This document shows, in pieces, positions 7,146 to 11,551 of a DNA stretch of 11,551 nt. Numbering within the stretch: the first letter of the stretch is position 1; the number at the start of each line of letters is the position of its first letter. The stretch spans positions 1 to 11,551 of the forward strand of contig CAMBHC010000050.1 in assembly GCA_945866285.1 (NCBI GenBank). Reading direction: 5' to 3'. The stretch is from Candidatus Sulfopaludibacter sp. SbA3 (GTDB lineage: Bacteria > Acidobacteriota > Vicinamibacteria > Vicinamibacterales > UBA2999). A program made the translations under genes and the position numbers. The notes beneath the pieces are model-generated. The model saw only the letters and a program-made list of their open reading frames with translations. It did not search any database and was not told the DNA's origin.

Positions 7146-8066
7146 ATGGCCCACTCCGTCATCACCGTCGAGCGCATTCGCAAGACCTACGGGTCGACCG
7201 TCGCGGTCGACGAGGTGTCGTTCGACGTCCACGAGGGCGAGATTTTTGGCCTGATCGGCCCGAACGGCGCCGGCAAGACCACCACCATGGAGTGCGTCGA
7301 GGGCATCCGCCAGCCCGATCGGGGCACCATCTCGGTGCTGGGCCTGGATCCCTTTCGCGACGTCTACCAGTTGCAGGAGCGCATCGGCGTGCAACTGCAG
7401 CAGGCGCACCTGCAGAAGCGCATCAAGGTATGGGAGGCGGTCCACTTGTGGGCGTCGCTCTACCAGAAGCCGGTCAGCGACGGCGATCGCCTGCTCGAAC
7501 AGCTCGGCCTCACCGACAAGCGCAACGCCTGGTTCATGACCCTGTCGGGGGGCCAGCAGCAGCGGCTGTTCATTGCCCTGGCCCTCGTCAACGATCCCCA
7601 GGTGGTCTTTCTTGATGAACTGACGACGGGGCTCGATCCGCAGGCGCGGCGGGCGATCTGGGAACTGGTCCGCGGCATCCGCGCGCGTGGCAAGACCGTG
7701 TTCATGACCACCCACCTGATGGAAGAAGCCGAGCGGCTGTGCGATCGCGTGGCCATTATCGAGCACGGCCGCATCATCGATGTCGACACGCCGCAGCGCC
7801 TCGTGGCCCGGCATTGCCCGGGGCGAACGGTCCTGCTTGAAACCCAGGCGCCTGAGGCCGAGGCCCGCTTTCACGCGCTGTCGAATGTGGACGAGGTGGT
7901 GCGCGCCGACACGCACTTCACGGTCCGCGGCCATGGCGACGGCTTTGTCACTGACGTGATCCAGTGCCTGGCCGAGCACCAGATTCGGGTCAGCGATTTC
8001 CGCACGGAACTGCCCACGCTCGAGGACGTGTTCCTCAAGCTCACCGGTCACTCGATCAGGGACTGA
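7146..8066 (+). CDS. ABC transporter ATP-binding protein (ABC-2 type, DrrA/CcmA-like)
   Basis: This 306-residue ATPase energises the permease encoded next to it. Motifs are in the normal order: Walker A GPNGAGKT (38-45), a Q-loop at VQLQQ (82-86), the signature LSGGQ (133-137), Walker B VVFLDE (153-158) with LTTGLDP after it, and the switch histidine H190 in TTHLMEEAE. Residues about 220-306 form the small C-terminal domain often seen in ABC-2 exporters of this class (DUF4162-like). Walker B is followed by Leu instead of the more common Pro. All catalytic residues are present, so it should be active. It starts 4 bases after the VWFA gene and ends 3 bases before the permease gene, which implies one operon. 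The substrate could be a drug, a lipid or an envelope component and cannot be told from the sequence. Confidence 0.93.
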   Translation: MAHSVITVERIRKTYGSTVAVDEVSFDVHEGEIFGLIGPNGAGKTTTMECVEGIRQPDRGTISVLGLDPFRDVYQLQERIGVQLQQAHLQKRIKVWEAVHLWASLYQKPVSDGDRLLEQLGLTDKRNAWFMTLSGGQQQRLFIALALVNDPQVVFLDELTTGLDPQARRAIWELVRGIRARGKTVFMTTHLMEEAERLCDRVAIIEHGRIIDVDTPQRLVARHCPGRTVLLETQAPEAEARFHALSNVDEVVRADTHFTVRGHGDGFVTDVIQCLAEHQIRVSDFRTELPTLEDVFLKLTGHSIRD

Positions 8067-8069
8067 CCC

Positions 8070-8810
8070 ATGCTGCGAGGGCTGCTGCAACTGACCTGGC
8101 TGGAGATCAAGATCTTCATGCGCGAACCCCTCGGGGCGATCGGCACGATCGTGATCCCGGTGGTGGTGTTCTTGTTGATGGGGCGCGGCATGGGCCGGGC
8201 CACGTCGCCTCAGGCCGGGCTGTTCCTGCGGTCCGGCTTGCCGGTGCTGGTGTCGATCCTGATCGCGACGAGCGCGGTGTTGTCGCTCGTCACCATCATC
8301 TCCATTTATCGCGAGGGCGGCATCCTGAAGCGCCTGCGCGCCACGCCGCTGCGTCCGCAGACTATCCTGACCGCGCATGTGCTGGTCAAGCTGCTGCTCA
8401 CGGCCATCACCCTGACCCTGATGGTGTTGGCTGGGCGCCGCTACTACCCGGTCGGCGTCGAGGTGCCGATCGTGTCGTTCACGCTGGCGCTGCTGGTGAG
8501 CACGCTGGCGATTCTGTCGATGGGATTTGTGATTGCCAGCGTCGTGCCGACTGCACGCTTCGCCCAGCCGATTGGCGCGGTGCTGTTCTACCCGATGATC
8601 GCGCTGTCAGGACTGTTCACGCCGGTTGAGGCGTTGCCGCAGGGCTTGCGGCTGCTCGCACGGCTGTTGCCGATGACCTACGTCGTGTCGCTGCTGCAGG
8701 GCATCCTGGCCGGCGCCTCATGGTGGGCGCACCTCGGCGATGTCGCGGCCCTGGCGCTGGTGTTCGCCGTGTGCACGGCGGTCTCAGCGAAAATCTTCCG
8801 CTGGGAGTAG
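8070..8810 (+). CDS. ABC-2 type transporter permease
   Basis: This 246-residue membrane protein has about six hydrophobic segments (roughly 22-38, 56-76, 105-122, 138-160, 166-186 and 224-241). Between the second and third lies REGGILKRLRATPLRP (81-96), the cytoplasmic segment typical of ABC-2 permeases. GLFTPVEALPQGLRLLARLLPMTYVV (181-206) matches the conserved region before the last membrane helix. The start at ATG 8070 has AGGGA seven bases upstream, inside the end of the ATPase gene. The protein would form a homodimer with two copies of the preceding ATPase. It is the last gene of the VWFA-ATPase-permease operon, followed by a palindrome at 8857-8882. Confidence 0.92.
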   Translation: MLRGLLQLTWLEIKIFMREPLGAIGTIVIPVVVFLLMGRGMGRATSPQAGLFLRSGLPVLVSILIATSAVLSLVTIISIYREGGILKRLRATPLRPQTILTAHVLVKLLLTAITLTLMVLAGRRYYPVGVEVPIVSFTLALLVSTLAILSMGFVIASVVPTARFAQPIGAVLFYPMIALSGLFTPVEALPQGLRLLARLLPMTYVVSLLQGILAGASWWAHLGDVAALALVFAVCTAVSAKIFRWE

Positions 8811-8856
8811 GCCCGACCCTGGAAAGTGTGTAGAGGAAGTCGCGCAGGAGAGTGTC

Positions 8857-8882
8857 CACGCCAGCCATAGACGGCTGGCGTG
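8857..8882. terminator. Palindrome between convergent genes, probable terminator
   Basis: CACGCCAGCC (8857-8866) and GGCTGGCGTG (8873-8882) are perfect 10-base complements around ATAGAC. It lies between the permease stop (8810) and the end of the minus-strand gene (8905). No T-run follows on either strand, so termination may be weak or depend on other factors. Confidence 0.5.
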
Positions 8883-8904
8883 AACGATCCGTTGGTGCCG
8901 CTTA

Positions 8905-9399
8905 TTACTTACGGCGGTTGTAGGTCACGTGCGTGACGCCCGTGATCTTGTTGTCCTTATCGAGGCGGATGTACTCGGTGCTGATCGTGCTGAGGTCCTC
9001 CGACAGGGTGTTGATCACCACCTGGTAGACCACGCCGTCGCGCTTGTTCAGCACGCGGATGCTCTTGGGCGTGATGATCTCAACGGCCGTCTCCGAACCG
9101 GGCTGGCCGGTGACCGCACGGAACACGCCGTCGAACATCGTGACGTAGCTCCAGTCGTTCTTGGGATCGCTGGGGTTGCTCACGACGAGCTTATTGCCGC
9201 CCTTCTCGTACGCCGAGTAGGTCATCACGTTGTTGGGATTGGTCGAGTTGTCCCAAATACCAACGCGCGCGGTGCGCGGGTCGGTCTTGTCTTCAACCTT
9301 GGGCTTGGCCCCGGCCTGGCCCTGGGCAAAGCTCGGGCTGGCGGAGACGAGTGCGGCGGCGAAAATGGCAGTGCAAGCGAGCAGATTTCGGTAAGTCAT
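8905..9399 (-). CDS. Small secreted beta-rich protein, unknown function
   Basis: This 164-residue protein has a signal peptide (MTYRNLLACTAIFAAALV, cleavage near SFA-QG at 25-28). The mature part alternates polar and hydrophobic residues and contains repeated Y-x-x-x-F/V strands: VMTYSAYEKGGNKLVVS, SYVTMFDGVFRAVTGQPGS, SIRVLNKRDGVVYQV and ITGVTHVTYNRRK. This pattern resembles the C-terminal half of a lipocalin-like family of secreted proteins common in Acidobacteriota, whose members usually begin with a GTWKLN-type strand; that part is hard to see here. The relation is from memory and is tentative. The start at 9399 is chosen over an in-frame ATG at 9435 because GAGGA lies 8 bases upstream and the signal peptide begins there. 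It appears to be transcribed alone. Confidence 0.8.
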   Translation of the reverse strand: MTYRNLLACTAIFAAALVSASPSFAQGQAGAKPKVEDKTDPRTARVGIWDNSTNPNNVMTYSAYEKGGNKLVVSNPSDPKNDWSYVTMFDGVFRAVTGQPGSETAVEIITPKSIRVLNKRDGVVYQVVINTLSEDLSTISTEYIRLDKDNKITGVTHVTYNRRK

Positions 9400-9407
9400 C
9401 GATTCAA

Positions 9408-9412
9408 TCCTC
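9408..9412 (-). promoter_or_regulatory. Ribosome binding site for the small secreted protein
   Basis: On the minus strand GAGGA is followed by 8 bases and ATG 9399. It decides the start against the upstream in-frame ATG at 9435. Confidence 0.6.
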
Positions 9413-9426
9413 GTGGAAACTTCGGT

Positions 9427-9454
9427 AGTAAACAAGAGTGGTCAGGATACTCAA
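9427..9454 (-). promoter_or_regulatory. Possible promoter of the small secreted protein
   Basis: Read on the minus strand, TTGAGT (9449-9454) is followed after 16 bases by TTTACT (9427-9432). Each box has four or more matches to the sigma-70 consensus. The placement just upstream of the ribosome site is sensible, but a match of this quality can arise by chance. Confidence 0.3.
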
Positions 9455-9569
9455 TGCGGGGGGGCAAAGGCCAGCGGAAGCCCTCCGATGCGCAATCGCG
9501 CCTGCGGCTGTCCAATTGCTCACTCAGGGCACTCGACCTGTTCAGATGGCTTGCCACGAGTGAGTCGAG

Positions 9570-9594
9570 TGGTGGAGGCGGCGGGAGTTGAATC
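9570..9594 (-). other. 3'-end fragment of a tmRNA (ssrA) gene, putative attachment site
   Basis: Read on the minus strand, these 25 bases consist of GATTCAACTCCC followed directly by GCCGCCTCCACCA. This is the usual 3' end of bacterial tmRNA: T-loop TTCAACT, 3' half of the T-stem, acceptor strand and encoded CCA; the Escherichia coli gene ends in a closely similar way. The 5' half of the T-stem is absent, since the bases before it (GCGCGAT) cannot pair with CTCCCGC. No tag-peptide reading frame or 5' acceptor strand is found in the next few hundred bases. Such orphan 3' ends are left where islands or prophages integrate into ssrA. The orientation places the integrated DNA to the right of 9594. 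Confidence 0.65.
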
Positions 9595-10002
9595 ATCGCG
9601 CTAAACGTAGGTGTAGCCACTAGTTACGGTATCGATGGGAGAGGCCTGACGACCGGCCCCTCGCCTCGGCGGCATCAGCGCTGGGGTTCGGTGGCGCTGT
9701 TCAGATTTGCCAGTTACATCATCCTCCTGCAAAACAACGTGTGGCAATACGCGCCGAGCCCGGACGGCCAGCATCGGGAGCGGCGCACTCGGCCGTCAGC
9801 ACATCCCCGATCGGCGCGAGCAGCCGCCGATTTCAGACCCTCAGGTGACCTACTTTCTGTGCGGCGTACTGGCCCACTTTCGGAAGATGTCCACGCGCAC
9901 GGATCACTCACATTCCGCAGACATCGTGGGGGAGATGCGGCGCCCTCATCGCACGCTCGTCCGGCTAGTTCGGCGCTATGATTTCACCGAGGAGAGAATA
10001 CG
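9595..10002. other. Stretch with no recognisable gene, next to the tmRNA fragment
   Basis: About 400 bases hold several overlapping open frames in different phases, none with a convincing start, known motif or consistent codon use. The longest plus-strand one (9707-10126) runs well into the following gene and is judged a chance frame. Nothing resembling the body of a tmRNA, a tRNA or a transposase is visible. It may contain decayed sequence at the edge of an island. Confidence 0.5.
9990..9994 (+). promoter_or_regulatory. Ribosome binding site for the gene at 10003
   Basis: AGGAG lies 8 bases before ATG 10003 within GAGGAGAG. This is the strongest ribosome site on the plus strand of the window and supports the 10003 start. 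Confidence 0.7.
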
Positions 10003-10419
10003 ATGGCAACTACGGCGGATGCAGAGGTCGTCTTACGGCTATTCGACCTACGGCGTGAAGAGACATTACGCAAGGCCCGTCACTTCATGGTGTTTGCGTT
10101 TCACCCCAAGACACACGAGGAACTGAGGGCGGTCTCGCGAGACGTCACGGCCTCAGAGAATGCGTGGTGGCGACAGACGTTGAGCTACTGGGAGATGGCC
10201 GCGTCTTTGGTACTGCGGGGCGCCGTGGATGCTGAGTTGTTTCTCGACTCCAATGGTGAGGGCATCGTGCTGTATGCCAAGTTTCACCACTTTCATGCGC
10301 AGACAGAGAAAGAGTCTGGCAGCCTGTTTATGCCGAAGACCGCTGCGCTCATTGCGCAATATCCGTCCGCGCAAGCGCTGCATGCGCGATTCCTGGCAAT
10401 GTTTGGCCCCAAGGGGTAA
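10003..10419 (+). CDS. Conserved protein of unknown function
   Basis: This 138-residue soluble protein has no signal peptide or membrane segment. It begins with a charged helical region (LFDLRREETLRKARHFMVF, 13-31). The middle has NAWWRQTLSYWEMAASLVLRGAVD (53-76), then ELFLDSNGEG (78-87), and it ends in a helical region (SAQALHARFLAMF). I recall similar small proteins, with the pattern LxxLRREE...SYWEMAAS...GA...LF.DSNGE, as unnamed conserved proteins in Acidobacteriota, but I cannot give a family name or function. The start is fixed by a strong ribosome site. Base use is more A/T-rich than in the genes to the left: 31 of 60 bases are G or C at 10261-10320, against 42 of 60 at 7261-7320. This fits transferred DNA. 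Confidence 0.8.
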   Translation: MATTADAEVVLRLFDLRREETLRKARHFMVFAFHPKTHEELRAVSRDVTASENAWWRQTLSYWEMAASLVLRGAVDAELFLDSNGEGIVLYAKFHHFHAQTEKESGSLFMPKTAALIAQYPSAQALHARFLAMFGPKG

Positions 10420-10431
10420 GCGTCAAAGGCC

Positions 10432-10521
10432 GTGGTGGGGTGGTGGCTCTGTGCCGGCGTCGCGGCTCTCGTCGCGATGCTGTATGTCTGGCCGACGTGC
10501 GGTGCGCGGTGGCGCCCGTGA
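10432..10521 (+). CDS. Possible 29-residue membrane peptide
   Basis: A GTG start at 10432 would give 29 residues, VVGWWLCAGVAALVAMLYVW followed by PTCGARWRP: a single membrane segment and a positively charged tail. It is in the same frame as the preceding gene, 12 bases after that gene's TAA (10417-10419). AAAGG lies only two bases before GTG, which is too close for a good ribosome site; the second GTG (10435) has somewhat better spacing. It could be a real small membrane protein, a remnant of a longer C-terminus now cut off by the TAA, or chance. Confidence 0.25.
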   Translation: MVGWWLCAGVAALVAMLYVWPTCGARWRP

Positions 10522-10586
10522 GGGCTGGAGACGCGTGGCAACGACGCCATTCAGAGATGGCTGGCGTCGGAACAGTCGGTCGCCCC

Positions 10587-11135
10587 ATGCGTGCCGCAGT
10601 GCCCCTCCACGATGCCGGCGGCAAGGCCCGTCCTCCGTGGCCGCCAGACTCCGCGGTGTGTTCTGTGTTTTCGGAGTGCCAGCAATATCGATATCAACTC
10701 CGAGAGATCTGGGATGCGTCCAAGCCACTCGTCCTCTGGGTGCTGATGAACCCCAGCGTGGCGTGCACCGGTTACGCCGATCCCACCCTGCGAAAAACGG
10801 GGACGTTTGCCCGCGCGTGGGGCTACGGTGGGCAACTGGTCGGCAACGTTCACGCCTACCGCGCCACGGACAAAAGACGGTTGCTTGCGGTGGCCGATCC
10901 TGTCGGTCCCACGAATGACCGGCTGATTCTAGAGATGGCGGCGGAGGTGACCACGATCGTGCTGGCCTACGGCCAACCGCCGAAGGCCCTCAGGGCCCGA
11001 GGGGCGGCAGTCGTCGCCCTGCTGCGCGATCATCCAGGACTCTGTCATCTTCGGCTCTCTCAAGATGGCACGCCGGTCCACCCCCTGTACCTGCCCGCCA
11101 CTCTCCGCCCCACCCCCCACCATGTGAACCCATGA
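10587..11135 (+). CDS. DUF1643 family protein
   Basis: From ATG 10587 this is a 182-residue protein with the DUF1643 pattern in order: FSECQQYRYQLREIWD (28-43), VLMNPSVACTGYADPTLRKT (52-71), FARAWGYGGQLVGNVHAYRATD (74-95), GPTND (107-111) and DGTPVHPLYLP (160-170). The family is of unknown function, is widespread, and is often carried on mobile DNA. Upstream in-frame starts at 10557 and 10440 exist. The conserved region begins near residue 28 of the version given here, so the longer forms add only arginine-rich, unlikely sequence; no good ribosome site marks any start. The gene sits to the right of the tmRNA fragment and is convergent with the glycosyltransferase gene. Confidence 0.85.
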   Translation: MRAAVPLHDAGGKARPPWPPDSAVCSVFSECQQYRYQLREIWDASKPLVLWVLMNPSVACTGYADPTLRKTGTFARAWGYGGQLVGNVHAYRATDKRRLLAVADPVGPTNDRLILEMAAEVTTIVLAYGQPPKALRARGAAVVALLRDHPGLCHLRLSQDGTPVHPLYLPATLRPTPHHVNP

Positions 11136-11168
11136 TGCAGTAGTCGTGGCGTGGAATCATCAAGTTGT

Positions 11169-11551
11169 TCACGAGGTGGAAGCCGTGTACTCGGTGTCCA
11201 CCGTTTGACGCTGCTCTTCAAAGGCCACCGTTCGCCACAGCGCCGACTGCAGCACTTCGCGCAAGTCCTTCGCCACGCGCTTCCAGCTGTAGTGCTTTTC
11301 GGCGAGCAAGCGGCCGTAGCGGCCCATGACCGCGGCCTTTTCCGGCTGGTCGAGAAGGTGATTGATCGCGGCGGCGAACGCCGCCGGCTCCTTGTGTTTC
11401 TTGATCAGCAGGCCGTTGTAGCCGTCTTCCATCACTTCGGCATTGCCGCCGCGCCTGGTGGTGATAATGGGCAGGCCCGACGCCATCGCCTCGTAATGGA
11501 CACGCGCCAGCGGTTCGTGCCATTGCGAGGCGCAGACGAACATGTCGGCCG
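11169..11551 (-). CDS. Glycosyltransferase, GT-B fold (GT4-like), C-terminal part
   Basis: The frame is open from the window edge to a TGA at 11169-11171 and gives about 127 residues, the C-terminal half of the nucleotide-sugar-binding domain of a GT-B enzyme. The family motif is clear: ADMFVCASQWHEPLARVHYEAMASG, then LPIITTRRGGNAEVMEDGYNGLLI. The two acidic residues of the E-x7-E type motif are present (HEP and YEAM). Such enzymes transfer sugars from nucleotide donors onto lipid carriers or growing polysaccharides. A helical tail follows (AAVMGRYGRLLAEKHYSWKRVAKDL) with a short polar extension. The N-terminal acceptor domain and the start lie outside the window. Donor and acceptor cannot be determined. 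Confidence 0.9.
   Translation of the reverse strand, partial: ADMFVCASQWHEPLARVHYEAMASGLPIITTRRGGNAEVMEDGYNGLLIKKHKEPAAFAAAINHLLDQPEKAAVMGRYGRLLAEKHYSWKRVAKDLREVLQSALWRTVAFEEQRQTVDTEYTASTS

Noticed and set aside
7083..8378. A 431-codon minus-strand frame opposite the ABC ATPase and permease genes
   Set aside because: The plus strand carries complete ABC motifs across the same bases; the minus-strand product has low-complexity composition and no domain.
9515..9577. Interleaved complementary words (ctcactc/gagtgag and cactcga/tcgagtg) left of the tmRNA fragment
   Set aside because: They could be an old ssrA terminator, but the order does not give one clean hairpin and no T-run follows.
9595..9960. 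A complete tmRNA gene reading leftward to 9570
   Set aside because: The 5' half of the T-stem is missing, no tag frame ending in an Ala-Ala-stop pattern was found on the minus strand, and no 5' acceptor partner was seen at the expected distance.
9707..10126. A 139-codon plus-strand frame across the start of the 10003 gene
   Set aside because: It overlaps the better supported gene by more than 120 bases, has no ribosome site and shows no recognisable motif.
10440..10586. A longer N-terminus for the DUF1643 protein
   Set aside because: The extra residues are arginine-rich and unlike the family, and no ribosome site supports the upstream starts.
11150..11162. A second copy of the putative attachment sequence (GAATCATC shared with 9590-9597)
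   Set aside because: Only eight bases are shared and the tmRNA acceptor part is absent; a match this short is expected by chance.

Overview
The window is GC-rich, densely coding bacterial DNA. The best guess for its source is an Acidobacteriota genome, perhaps of the Vicinamibacteria type. The reasons are a secreted VWFA protein of the kind typical of acidobacteria (5321-7141), a secreted ankyrin-repeat protein directly after what looks like the end of a DUF1552-type gene, many exported proteins with similar short signal peptides, and dispersed palindromes of the CCACAGAGGACACAGAG type. This assignment rests on family recognition from memory, not on a search.

Layout, left to right. (1) 1-87 is the C-terminal end of a gene that starts outside the window. 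(2) A long imperfect hairpin (94-204) precedes a secreted ankyrin-repeat protein (230-1897). (3) A thiol-redox pair follows: a DsbD-type transmembrane electron carrier (1938-3692) whose stop codon overlaps the start of a TlpA/ResA-like exported thioredoxin (3689-4213). (4) A palindromic terminator (4227-4248) separates these from a convergent gene for a secreted HpcH/HpaI aldolase-fold protein (4256-5275, minus strand). (5) A 45-base divergent promoter region with a shared, symmetrical -10 element leads into a probable three-gene operon: the VWFA protein, an ABC ATPase (7146-8066) and an ABC-2 permease (8070-8810). (6) A palindrome at 8857-8882 ends that operon against a convergent small secreted beta-rich protein (8905-9399, minus strand).

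From about 9570 the character changes. At 9570-9594, on the minus strand, lie 25 bases that look like the 3' end of a tmRNA gene (T-loop, 3' half of the T-stem and acceptor, CCA), without the rest of the gene. This is the usual footprint of a genomic island integrated at ssrA. By orientation the island would extend to the right. The sequence there is less GC-rich and more loosely packed: about 400 bases without a recognisable gene, a small conserved protein of unknown function (10003-10419), a possible 29-residue membrane peptide, and a DUF1643 protein (about 10587-11135). The window ends in the C-terminal part of a GT-B glycosyltransferase (11169-11551, minus strand), which again looks like ordinary GC-rich coding sequence.

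The genes left of 9570 mostly describe cell-envelope biology: periplasmic thiol chemistry, export and secreted domains of uncertain role. No CRISPR array, complete tRNA or rRNA, transposase, integrase or obvious defence system is visible. The tmRNA remnant and the segment to its right are the most interesting part.
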